Positions 1-7,241 of a stretch of 64,000 bases of DNA are shown here, piece after piece. Each line of letters opens with the position of its first letter. Within the stretch, counting starts at the first letter, position 1. Source of the DNA: Acidobacteriota bacterium (GTDB lineage Bacteria > Acidobacteriota > Thermoanaerobaculia > UBA5066 > Gp7-AA6); NCBI GenBank assembly GCA_020199905.1, contig JAIVJS010000081.1:1-64000 (forward strand), in the 5' to 3' direction. Below the pieces are notes generated by a model, which worked only from the letters and a program-made list of their open reading frames with translations, was not told the origin of the DNA and made no database searches. The position numbers and the translations under genes were made by a program.

Positions 1-35
1 CCCGCCTCCCGCCTACCGCCTACCGCCTACCGCCT
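1..35. repeat. Heptad array (CCGCCTA type)
   Basis: Five back-to-back 7-base units reading CCCGCCT or ACCGCCT. It lies just upstream of the rhodanese gene and is the reverse-strand form of the GGCGGTA family seen elsewhere in the window. Confidence 0.9.
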
Positions 36-64
36 AGTGGCTATACTCGCCCCGGATTCAACCC

Positions 65-445
65 ATGACCTCTCCGACTCCTTACAGCCGTCTCGTCTCG
101 GAAGCGAAAGCGCAGATTCGGGAGACCACGCCGGAAGAGGTCCTCGCGCGCCGCGCGCGGGGCGAGAGCCCGGTGCTGGTCGACGTGAGAGAAGACGACG
201 AATACCGCGAGGACCACGCGGCCGGCGCGCTCCACCTCTCCCGGGGGATTCTCGAGCGAGAGATCGGGAAGGCGATCCCCGATGCGGGGACGCCGGTCGT
301 CGTGTACTGCGGCTCGGGATCCCGTTCGGCGCTCGCCGCCGACACTCTTTGCCGGATGGGGTACACGCAGGTCGCCTCGCTGAAGGGCGGAATAGCGCGC
401 TGGCGCGAGCTCGGCCTTCCTCTCGAAACAGGCACGAAGGCATAG
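65..445 (+). CDS. Single-domain rhodanese
   Basis: A 126-residue protein made of one rhodanese domain, expected to be a cytoplasmic sulfurtransferase. The active-site loop reads CGSGSRS with the persulfide-forming Cys at about residue 82, and VDVRE near residue 39 is the usual rhodanese strand. It has no signal peptide. The ATG at 65 is the first start ahead of the domain. Eight bases separate it from the GAPDH-like gene, so the two are probably co-transcribed. The physiological sulfur acceptor cannot be read from the sequence. Confidence 0.9.
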   Translation: MTSPTPYSRLVSEAKAQIRETTPEEVLARRARGESPVLVDVREDDEYREDHAAGALHLSRGILEREIGKAIPDAGTPVVVYCGSGSRSALAADTLCRMGYTQVASLKGGIARWRELGLPLETGTKA

Positions 446-453
446 GAGCCGGC

Positions 454-1485
454 ATGGCGCTCTCCGTCGGCATCCGGGGACTCGGCCGGATCGGCCGGAA
501 TCTCTTCCGTCTCCTCTACGCCCGGCCGGACGTCCGGATCGCGGGCGTGAGCGAGATCGCGGACCCGGCGGGGCTCGAGTACCTTCTCCGATTCGACACG
601 ACCCTCGGACGCTTCCCCGATGAGATCTCGATCCGCGAGGGAAACATCTACGTCGCGGGCCGGCAGATCCCGCTGCTCTCCGAGTCCGAAGGCAGGCAGA
701 CGCCGTGGGGGGAGCTCGGCGCCCACACGCTCTTCGAAGCGACCTCGCGCCCGCGGGCCCGCCGGGAGCTGGCGCGCCACATCGAGGCCGGCGCGAAACG
801 AGTCATTTCCCTGGCGCCGCCGGACCCGGCCGACCCCCCGGACGCGGTCGCCGTGATGGGATTGAACGACGACGCGCTGTCGAGCGCGCACCGGATCGTT
901 TCGAACGCCTCCTCCACGGTGCACTGCGTGGCCCCGATCGCGCGGATCCTGGCGGAGGCCTTCGGGATCGAGCGCGCGATGTTCACGACGGTGCACTCCT
1001 ACACCGGCCAGCACCGCCTCGCCGACGTGCCCGCCGAGGACAAACGCCGCGGCCGGGCGGCCGCGGAGAACATCATTCCACAGGCGTCCCGCTCGCCGGC
1101 GATGCTCGCCGCTCTCCTTCCCGAGATCGGCGGGCGCATCACCGGGTCGGCGATGAGCGTTCCCGTCCGCAACGGGTCGCTCGTCGATCTGGTCTGCTGG
1201 CACGAGAAGAAGATCTCGAAGACCGCGGTCAACGAGGTCGTGCGGACGGCGGCCGCTACCCGCCGATGGAACCGGTACCTCAAGTACGAGGTCGAGCCCA
1301 TCGTTTCGAGCGACGTCGCCCACAGCCCGTACTCTTCCGTCTACGACTCCCTCGCGACGATGGTGATGGGAGACCGCGTCTCGAAGACGGTCTCCTGGTT
1401 CGACTCGGGATTCGGGTACGCGTATCGCGCGATCGACCTGCTCGGGCGGTTTGCGGAGCTCGACGGCGCGGAAAGGTCCTCATGA
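454..1485 (+). CDS. GAPDH-like paralogue with catalytic Cys replaced by Ser
   Basis: A 343-residue protein with the full two-domain GAPDH architecture: a Rossmann fold opening GIRGLGRIGRN and a catalytic domain. The hallmark SNASCTTNC reads SNASSTVHC here, so the nucleophilic Cys is Ser154 (codon TCC at 913-915). The catalytic His (H181, TTVHSYTG) and the second Cys (C158) remain. It should therefore not perform phosphorylating GAPDH chemistry by the normal thiohemiacetal route. The ATG at 454 is chosen because the Rossmann fold begins there. Its stop overlaps the start of the canonical gap gene (ATGA), so expression is translationally coupled. It may be a regulatory or structural partner, or a decaying duplicate. 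Confidence 0.9.
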   Translation: MALSVGIRGLGRIGRNLFRLLYARPDVRIAGVSEIADPAGLEYLLRFDTTLGRFPDEISIREGNIYVAGRQIPLLSESEGRQTPWGELGAHTLFEATSRPRARRELARHIEAGAKRVISLAPPDPADPPDAVAVMGLNDDALSSAHRIVSNASSTVHCVAPIARILAEAFGIERAMFTTVHSYTGQHRLADVPAEDKRRGRAAAENIIPQASRSPAMLAALLPEIGGRITGSAMSVPVRNGSLVDLVCWHEKKISKTAVNEVVRTAAATRRWNRYLKYEVEPIVSSDVAHSPYSSVYDSLATMVMGDRVSKTVSWFDSGFGYAYRAIDLLGRFAELDGAERSS

Positions 1486-2483
1486 TCCGAGTCGGCATCA
1501 ACGGTTTCGGCAGGATCGGGCGGTCGGTCTTCCGGATCCTCTCCGACCGCTCCGACGTCGAGGTGGCGGCCATCAACGACCTCTACGACAACGACCAGCT
1601 CGCCTATCTCCTCAAGTACGACACGGTGATGCGGGTCTTCGAAAAGGAGGTTCGGTCGGACGAGGACTCGATGACCGTCGGCGGGCGGAGAGTTCGGATG
1701 ACGGAAGAGCGGGACCCGGCGAAGCTTCCCTGGGGAGAGATGAAAGTCGACGTGGTCGTGGAATCGACGGGCGTTCTGCTGACCCGCGAAAAACTCGAGG
1801 GGCATCTCGCCGGAGGCGCGCGCAAGGTGATCCTGACCGTGCCGGCGAAAGACCAGATCGACGCGACGATCGTCATGGGGGTCAACGACGACTCCCTGAA
1901 GCCCGAGCACCGCCTCGTCTCGAACGCGTCCTGCACGACGAATTGCCTCGCGCCGCTGGCGAAGATCCTGGACGAGCGGTTTGGGATCGAAGAGGCGTTC
2001 ATGACGACGGTCCACGCCTACACGAACGACCAGCGGCTGGCCGACGTGCCGCACAAGGACCTGCGCCGGAGCCGCGCGGCCGCTGAGAACATCATTCCGA
2101 CCACGACGGGCGCCGCGAAGGCCGTCGGAGAAGTGCTGCCCCGGTTGAAGGGCAGGCTCGACGGGATGGCCATGCGCGTTCCGGTGCCGGACGGGTCGAT
2201 CGTCGATCTCACCTGCCGCGTGTCGAAGCCGGCGACCGCGAGGGAGGTCAACGCCGCCGTGGCGGAGGCGGCCGGCGGACCGATGAAGCGCATCGTTCAA
2301 TACAGCGAGGCGCCGCTCGTGTCCTCCGACATCATCGGAAATCCCCACTCGTCGATCTTCGACGCGCTCTCGACGGCCGCCTCCGGGGACGGCTGGATCA
2401 AAGCCGTCGCCTGGTACGACAACGAATGGGGTTACTCGAACCGCGTCGTCGACTTGATCGAGCGGCTCGCGACGATGGGATAG
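1482..2483 (+). CDS. gap: Glyceraldehyde-3-phosphate dehydrogenase, type I
   Basis: A 333-residue canonical GAPDH, the glycolytic and gluconeogenic enzyme interconverting glyceraldehyde-3-phosphate and 1,3-bisphosphoglycerate. The NAD-binding site GINGFGRIG is at residues 5-13, with Asp33 (IND) suggesting NAD preference. Catalytic C151 sits in SNASCTTNC and H178 in TTVHAYTN, with WYDNEWGYSNR near the C-terminus. It overlaps the stop of the Ser-variant paralogue by four bases. No pgk or tpiA follows; a heptad array begins inside its stop codon. Confidence 0.97.
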   Translation: MIRVGINGFGRIGRSVFRILSDRSDVEVAAINDLYDNDQLAYLLKYDTVMRVFEKEVRSDEDSMTVGGRRVRMTEERDPAKLPWGEMKVDVVVESTGVLLTREKLEGHLAGGARKVILTVPAKDQIDATIVMGVNDDSLKPEHRLVSNASCTTNCLAPLAKILDERFGIEEAFMTTVHAYTNDQRLADVPHKDLRRSRAAAENIIPTTTGAAKAVGEVLPRLKGRLDGMAMRVPVPDGSIVDLTCRVSKPATAREVNAAVAEAAGGPMKRIVQYSEAPLVSSDIIGNPHSSIFDALSTAASGDGWIKAVAWYDNEWGYSNRVVDLIERLATMG

Positions 2484-2523
2484 CTGTCAGCTGTCGGCTC
2501 TCCGCCGTCAGGTGTCAGCTCCT
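2482..2523. repeat. Heptad array (AGCTGTC type)
   Basis: Six units with a 7-base period (AGCTGTC, AGCTGTC, GGCTCTC, CGCCGTC, AGGTGTC, AGCTCCT). The array begins on the second base of the gap stop codon. Confidence 0.85.
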
Positions 2524-2528
2524 GAGGG

Positions 2529-2951
2529 TCATTTCTTCGGGGCGAAGCGGGCGCGGAGGGTCTTCATGCGCTCCTCCGCGGCCGGCAGCGCGGCGACCTT
2601 TTCGACGTTCAGAAGAAGCCGGGGATTCGTCTCACTGCGAATCGCCGGGACGACGTGCTCGAGCTTGGCCCAGACGACGAGCATCTCGCCGCCGGACTCC
2701 AGGAAAAGTCCGGAATCGAGGATTCCGTGGACGATGAAGGAAGCCGCCATGTCCCAGTACGTCGTGACCATCCGATAGGACGCGTTTTCAGCGGTGCCGG
2801 CCGCCAGTCCGCGGACGTCCTCCGCGGATCGCGGCGAGAACTTCTGCAGGAACCACTCGCGCGCCTCGCGCATCCTGGGCTCGCGGCGCAGGTCGTACAG
2901 CTTCAGGATCAACTGGGCATCGTGATGGGTCGCGACCGATTGTTTCGCCAT
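2529..2951 (-). CDS. Conserved hypothetical protein, 140 aa
   Basis: I do not recognise a named domain. The protein is predicted helical and soluble, opening MAKQSVATHHDAQLILKLYD, with several Trp and Tyr residues (WDMAASFIVHGILDSG) and a basic C-terminus. No signal peptide or membrane span is visible. It is convergent with gap and divergent from the DUF885 gene. Codon use matches the neighbours, and the regular hydrophobic pattern supports a real gene. Confidence 0.75.
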   Translation of the reverse strand: MAKQSVATHHDAQLILKLYDLRREPRMREAREWFLQKFSPRSAEDVRGLAAGTAENASYRMVTTYWDMAASFIVHGILDSGLFLESGGEMLVVWAKLEHVVPAIRSETNPRLLLNVEKVAALPAAEERMKTLRARFAPKK

Positions 2952-3128
2952 GCGTGCTCCTCCGCGTTCCAGAAAAGTCTCGCGCCTGTTCTATCATCGC
3001 CCGCCTGTGGAGGAGCTCCCATGGCGGCGACACGCTTTCCTCGCGGCGCTCCTGGCCCTCTCGACGGTCGGCGGCGGAATCGCCGCGCCGCGGCGGCCCC
3101 GGGCGCAAAGGGCGGCGGGAATGTTCGG

Positions 3129-4352
3129 ATGAACGCGATCGCCGAGTCGTATGTCCGGCTCGTTCTGGCGCTCGGCCGGCACGACGCCGACTTCGTGGAC
3201 TCGTACTACGGGCCCCCGGCCTGGAAGGAAGAGGCCGGGCGAGCCACCCGGCCGATTCCCGGGATCCACGCCGAGGCGGACGCGCTTCTTGCGAAACTCT
3301 CCCACATTCCCGAGCCCGAAGAGGAGATGGAGCGGTTGCGGCACCGGTACGTCGTCAAGCAGCTCTCCGCGTTGCGGGCTCGCTCGGAAATGCTCTCCGG
3401 CAGGAAGTTCTCCTTCGACGAAGAGGCGCGGGCCCTCTACGACTCCGTGGCGCCGACGCAGACCGAGGAGCATTTCCGGGCCGTGCGCGACGAGCTCGCC
3501 CGCCTGCTTCCGGGGACCGGGCCGATGGGAGAGCGCTACGAGGCCTTCCGCCGGGAGTTCGCGATTCCGCCCGGCAAGCTCGACGCCGTCTTTTCCGCCG
3601 CGATCGAGGCGGGCCGCGCGCGAACGAAGGCCCACATTCCTCTCCCGCCCGAAGAGCGCTTCCGCGTGGAGCAGGTCACCGGGAAAACCTGGAGCGGCTA
3701 CAACTGGTATCAGGGCGGGTTTCACAGCCTCATCCAGGTGAACACGGACCTGCCCGTCTACATCGACCGGGCGGTCGACCTCGCCTGTCACGAGGGCTAC
3801 CCCGGCCACCACGTTTACAACGTCCTGATCGAAAAGAACCTCGTGCGGGACCGCGGCTGGGTCGAGTTCACCGTGTATCCCCTCTTCTCTCCGCAGTCGC
3901 TCATCGCGGAGGGCAGCGCGAATTTCGGGATCGAGGTCGCGTTCCCCGGCCCGGAACGGACGCGATTCGAGACGGAAGTGCTCTACCCGCTCGCCGGCCT
4001 CGATCCGACCCGGGCGGCGAAGTACGCCGAGGTGCAGAGGCTGGCGGACAGGCTGAGTTACGCGGGGAACGAGGCCGCGCGCCGGTACTTGAACGGGGAG
4101 ATCGACGCGAAGCAGGCGGCCGACTGGCTCGAGGAGTACGGGCTGATGGCGCGCCCCCGCGCGGAGCAGCGCGTGCGGTTCATCGACCAGTATCGCAGCT
4201 ACGTCATCAACTACAACCTGGGGAAAGATCTGGTCCGGAAGTGGATCGAGGGGCAGGGAGGAACGGCCGATCAGCCGGAACGGCGCTGGAAGGCGTTCGC
4301 GAAACTGCTCTCGTCGCCGAGGTTGCCGTCGGACCTTCAGTCGGGAAGGTGA
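3129..4352 (+). CDS. DUF885 family putative zinc peptidase, leader out of frame
   Basis: A 407-residue DUF885 protein. The likely metal site is HEGYPGHH near residue 220, followed by an Asn/Glu-rich segment (LIAEGSANFG) as in gluzincin-like folds. Family members are generally secreted, and a good signal peptide does exist upstream: from a GTG at 3007 one reads VEELPWRRHAFLAALLALS ending around IAAPRRP. It is in a different frame and stops at 3132, so the leader and body are separated by a single frame change near 3090-3130. Either the assembly carries an indel or the gene is a leaderless pseudogene. The first in-frame ATG for the body is 3129. Confidence 0.85.
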   Translation: MNAIAESYVRLVLALGRHDADFVDSYYGPPAWKEEAGRATRPIPGIHAEADALLAKLSHIPEPEEEMERLRHRYVVKQLSALRARSEMLSGRKFSFDEEARALYDSVAPTQTEEHFRAVRDELARLLPGTGPMGERYEAFRREFAIPPGKLDAVFSAAIEAGRARTKAHIPLPPEERFRVEQVTGKTWSGYNWYQGGFHSLIQVNTDLPVYIDRAVDLACHEGYPGHHVYNVLIEKNLVRDRGWVEFTVYPLFSPQSLIAEGSANFGIEVAFPGPERTRFETEVLYPLAGLDPTRAAKYAEVQRLADRLSYAGNEAARRYLNGEIDAKQAADWLEEYGLMARPRAEQRVRFIDQYRSYVINYNLGKDLVRKWIEGQGGTADQPERRWKAFAKLLSSPRLPSDLQSGR

Positions 4353-4361
4353 CGGAAAGTC

Positions 4362-4403
4362 GGGAAACGGGAAACGGGAAACGGGAAACGGGAAACGGGA
4401 AAC
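4362..4403. repeat. Heptad array (GGGAAAC x6)
   Basis: Six perfect GGGAAAC units immediately after the stop of the DUF885 gene. Confidence 0.95.
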
Positions 4404-4440
4404 GAAGGTCTCACCCGAACCCGGAAGAAACTCCCCGGAC

Positions 4441-4480
4441 AAAAAAAACCCGGAGCGCAGGTTTCGCCTGCGGCTCCGGG
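4441..4480 (-). terminator. Intrinsic terminator of the DUF4142 gene
   Basis: Read on the minus strand, a GC-rich stem (CCCGGAGC plus GCAGG paired with their complements, one bulged G) closes a five-base loop and is followed by eight T residues. It lies 55 bases past the DUF4142 stop and is the clearest factor-independent terminator in the window. Confidence 0.9.
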
Positions 4481-4534
4481 AGTTCGGGCGGCAAGCGGTG
4501 CTGCTTCCGGGCCGAGCCTCGATTCTGACTTCTC

Positions 4535-5170
4535 TTACTTCGATCCGCCGGACGTCGAGCGCGCAGTCCTGCCGGCCATCTTCGCGTTCAGATCCTGGAT
4601 CATCTTGAGGTGCTCCTGAAGAGTGGGGAGCGTCTTGCTCGCGAAGGCTTTCACGTCCGGGTCCTTGCCGCTGCTCGCTTCCTTCTTGAAATCGGCGACG
4701 TCCTTCTTGTGGTCCTTGACCATGTCCGCGACGTACGCCTTGTCGAATGCGGCGCCGGAGAGCTTCGCCATCTTGTCCATCGCGGCCTTGTGCGCCGGAT
4801 CGACCGCGCTCGGAAGCGTCATCCCCTTCGCGGTCGCGACCTGCTTCAACTCGTCGATGGCCTTCGAGTGATCGTCAACCATCTTCTGGCCGAACTGTTT
4901 GACGTCCGCGTTGGACGCCTTGTCGGCCGCCATCCGGCCCATCTCCACCTCGGCCATTCCGCCCTTGGCCGCGTCCATCACGAACTTCGAATCCGCGCTC
5001 TTCGCGGAGGATCCGCCCATCGCGCTCGAGCCCATCCCGGCGCTCTTGGCCGGGTCCGGCGTGCCGCTCGTCCCGGTCGTGCCCTGGCTCTGCGCGGCCG
5101 CACGAGCCGAGCCCAGAACGAGAGCACCCGCCGCCGCGGCGGCCACGAAAAGTGAAAGTCTCTTCGTCAT
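4535..5170 (-). CDS. DUF4142 secreted ferritin-like helical protein
   Basis: A 211-residue exported protein: signal peptide at 1-27 (hydrophobic VAAAAAGALVLGSARA), a low-complexity Ser/Gly/Ala linker to about residue 58, then the DUF4142 four-helix domain (FVMDAAKGGMAEVEMGR, QFGQKMVDDHSKA). DUF4142 proteins are predicted periplasmic with a ferritin-like fold, and their biochemical role is not established. The gene is monocistronic with its own terminator, and a putative ribosome site (GGGGGA) precedes the ATG. Confidence 0.9.
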   Translation of the reverse strand: MTKRLSLFVAAAAAGALVLGSARAAAQSQGTTGTSGTPDPAKSAGMGSSAMGGSSAKSADSKFVMDAAKGGMAEVEMGRMAADKASNADVKQFGQKMVDDHSKAIDELKQVATAKGMTLPSAVDPAHKAAMDKMAKLSGAAFDKAYVADMVKDHKKDVADFKKEASSGKDPDVKAFASKTLPTLQEHLKMIQDLNAKMAGRTARSTSGGSK

Positions 5171-5267
5171 CTGTTCCCCCTTAATGTTGAATGATTACGG
5201 GGCCCCGATCGTCGTGAAAGAGGCTCTGCCGCAGGAGAAAACGGAGCAAGGGCGGTGCCACCCGAAC

Positions 5268-5330
5268 GGAGTTGGGAGTTCTGAATTCAGAGTTCAGAGT
5301 TCAGAGTGGAGAGTCTGGAGTTGAGAGTCT
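5268..5330. repeat. Heptad array (AGAGTTC / GGAGTTG type)
   Basis: Nine contiguous 7-base units with the consensus RGAGTTS, in the spacer upstream of the DUF4142 gene and downstream of the zinc-ribbon gene. Confidence 0.9.
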
Positions 5331-5350
5331 CAACGGTCGACGCTCGCCGC

Positions 5351-5551
5351 TCAACCCTTTCTCATCGGCAGATACCTCGGGCAAGCCACCACCGGCTGGG
5401 GCGGGTATCGCCGGAAAATCGGGCAGAAGAGGAAGACCGACCTCGGGGTTCGGATGTACTTCGGGGGCGCCGCGCAGCTGTGACAGAGGCTGTCGGGAAA
5501 AGGGAGCGCGTCGGCGTCCGGCGGCTCCGGCCGTCCTTCCTTTCCGCTCAC
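5351..5551 (-). CDS. Small four-cysteine zinc-ribbon-like protein, 66 aa
   Basis: A short protein with four well-placed cysteines: a CxxC pair (SLCHSCAAPP), then single Cys in FLFCPIF and VVACPRY, plus a KYPPQP-like element (RYPPQPVVACP). The pattern suggests a small zinc-binding protein. It starts with a GTG that overlaps the TGA of the upstream epimerase gene (GTGA), so it is translationally coupled to it. Its own TGA falls in a TTGAGCG heptad. No function is assigned. Confidence 0.75.
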   Translation of the reverse strand: MSGKEGRPEPPDADALPFPDSLCHSCAAPPKYIRTPRSVFLFCPIFRRYPPQPVVACPRYLPMRKG

Positions 5552-6579
5552 GGGCGCCGGCTCGGCACCGCGGCCGCGGCCACCGCGGCGTCCTCGAGGG
5601 CATAGTCAGGAGACGGCGTGCCAACGCCGCTTTCCTTCTCCCACTCGGCGGTCCTCCGGAAGGCGGTGTCCGGAGGGGTGATCTCGCGCCAGTCGAGCTC
5701 CCGCCGGATCCGGCCGGTGTCATAGGAGATGGGCTGGTCGAAATTCCCGGGGGTCGCCAGATGCGGGGGCAGCCGCGCTTCGTCGAGCGCGACGACGCGG
5801 CCCTCCCATTCGAGCGCCCGGCCGAACGCCTCTACCCTTTCCGCCATCGTCGGCGTCGTCTCCTCTCCCACGTTGTACACGCGGCCGCGCGCCCTCTCGG
5901 TCGTGACGGCGAGCACGATCGCCTCGGCCACGTCGTCCACGAAGCCGTGCGTCCAGCGGAAAGCGGCCTGCGCCCTGCCGAAGAGGATCGCGGGACGGCG
6001 ATCTGCGATCCGGCGACACGTCGCGCCGAAACGGTGCTGACGATCCCCGGGGCCGTAGACCGCCGGGAGGCGAAGGATGGTCCCCGGCATCGCGGGGTCC
6101 GACCGGACGATCCGCTCGACGAGGATCTTGTCGTAATCCGCGAGATGGTCCGGCAGGCCCGGCATCCCCCGGTACGGGAAGAGCTTCTCCCGCAGAGCGG
6201 AATCTTCGTCCAACGGCCGCGGGTCCGGAGGGCCGGACTCGCTTCCGGAAAAGACGCCGTAAGCGCGGTACACGTCGCCGCTCGAGAGCGCGACCAGGCG
6301 GCGCGCGATCCCGAGGAAGGTCCGCATCAGGGCCGAGGAGTCCGCCTCGCCGATCGGCGCCATCGCCAGCACGACGTCCCAGGCGAGCTCGGTCAGCTCG
6401 TCGGGAAAGGAGACGATCGGCGGCGCGGCGCCCGCGGCGTGGACGTGCCGGACGCCGAACGGGAGACGGGCCTCGTGCTCGCCGCGGTGGTAGACGGTGA
6501 CGTGATGTCCGAGGTTGGACAGCCGCGTCACAACCCGCGGCCCGAGAAACCCCGTCCCGCCGACGACGAGGACACGCAT
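5548..6579 (-). CDS. NAD-dependent epimerase/dehydratase family protein
   Basis: A 343-residue extended-SDR protein. The NAD site GGTGFLGPRV lies at residues 8-17, LSSGDVYRAYG carries the SDR Ser/Tyr region, and LRLPAVYGPGD near residue 180 is the usual extended-SDR segment. A Tyr-x-x-x-Lys motif is not perfect (ADYDKILVER). The ATG at 6579 is used because sequence further upstream is the dispersed repeat. It resembles the nucleotide-sugar epimerase or RNA-binding-like group, and the substrate is unknown. Confidence 0.88.
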   Translation of the reverse strand: MRVLVVGGTGFLGPRVVTRLSNLGHHVTVYHRGEHEARLPFGVRHVHAAGAAPPIVSFPDELTELAWDVVLAMAPIGEADSSALMRTFLGIARRLVALSSGDVYRAYGVFSGSESGPPDPRPLDEDSALREKLFPYRGMPGLPDHLADYDKILVERIVRSDPAMPGTILRLPAVYGPGDRQHRFGATCRRIADRRPAILFGRAQAAFRWTHGFVDDVAEAIVLAVTTERARGRVYNVGEETTPTMAERVEAFGRALEWEGRVVALDEARLPPHLATPGNFDQPISYDTGRIRRELDWREITPPDTAFRRTAEWEKESGVGTPSPDYALEDAAVAAAAVPSRRP

Positions 6580-6618
6580 CCCCGCGGAGCATAGCGGGCG
6601 GGGCGGGAATCGGGAAAC

Positions 6619-6684
6619 GGGAGCCGAGCGACCAGCGGGTGCGAGACGCCGCGGTACTCCGCGGTCAACTCGATCTCGAATCGA
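6619..6684 (+). repeat. Dispersed hairpin element, copy 1
   Basis: One of nine copies of a ~65-bp element whose core runs GAGCGACCAACGGGAGCGAG and then a hairpin CCGCGG-TACT-CCGCGG-TC. This copy has a few substitutions. It is preceded by GGGAATC-GGGAAAC heptads and sits between two divergent genes. Confidence 0.9.
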
Positions 6685-6737
6685 TGGAGATACGAACGCA
6701 AAGACCGGGCGAGGCACCTTCCCGGGATAATGGCGTC

Positions 6738-7202
6738 TTGAACTCCGAAGAGACGAAGGCCGTGCTGACCGCCTTCTTCGACGCGCTCGCGCGGCGGGAC
6801 GGCGAGGCGGTGGCCGCCTTCTACGCTCCCGGCGCGCGGTTCGAGGACGAGATCTTCAAACTCGAAGGTGCGGACGTCGGAAAGATGTGGGCAGCGCTTC
6901 TTCGAGGATCGAAGACGCTGGAGGTGTCGTATACGATCGCGCGCGCGGGAGCGGGCAGCGGGACCGTCGAGTGGACGGCGCGTTACGTCTACCCGGGCGG
7001 GGGCCCGGTCGTGAACGTCATCCTTTCGGAGCTCGAGCTCGCGGAGGGGAAGATCCTTCGTCAGACGGACCGCTTCGACTTCCCTCGCTGGGCCGCTCAG
7101 GCTCTGGGGCCCGCCGGCCGCCTCCTGGGAGGATTCGCCTGGTTCCGCCGCGCGGTCTCGCGCAAGGCGGCCGCCCGTTTCGGCGTTCCCCCGAAACCCT
7201 GA
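6738..7202 (+). CDS. SnoaL-like (NTF2 fold) protein
   Basis: A protein of about 154 residues of the SnoaL/NTF2 superfamily: an initial helix pair (AVLTAFFDALARRDGEAVAA), then FYAPGARFEDEIF and the beta-sheet segments. The domain starts right after a TTG at 6738; an ATG at 6684 would add 18 residues lying partly in repeat-derived sequence, so the start is uncertain. Substrate unknown; the C-terminal 40 residues are basic and may be an added tail. Confidence 0.8.
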   Translation: MNSEETKAVLTAFFDALARRDGEAVAAFYAPGARFEDEIFKLEGADVGKMWAALLRGSKTLEVSYTIARAGAGSGTVEWTARYVYPGGGPVVNVILSELELAEGKILRQTDRFDFPRWAAQALGPAGRLLGGFAWFRRAVSRKAAARFGVPPKP

Positions 7203-7241
7203 TCCGGTACACCGCGGGGGCCCGTAGCTCCGGCGGATTCT

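Noticed and set aside
82-1323. 413-codon minus-strand frame over the rhodanese and GAPDH-like genes
   Set aside because: Antisense shadow of two well-recognised genes; no family features.
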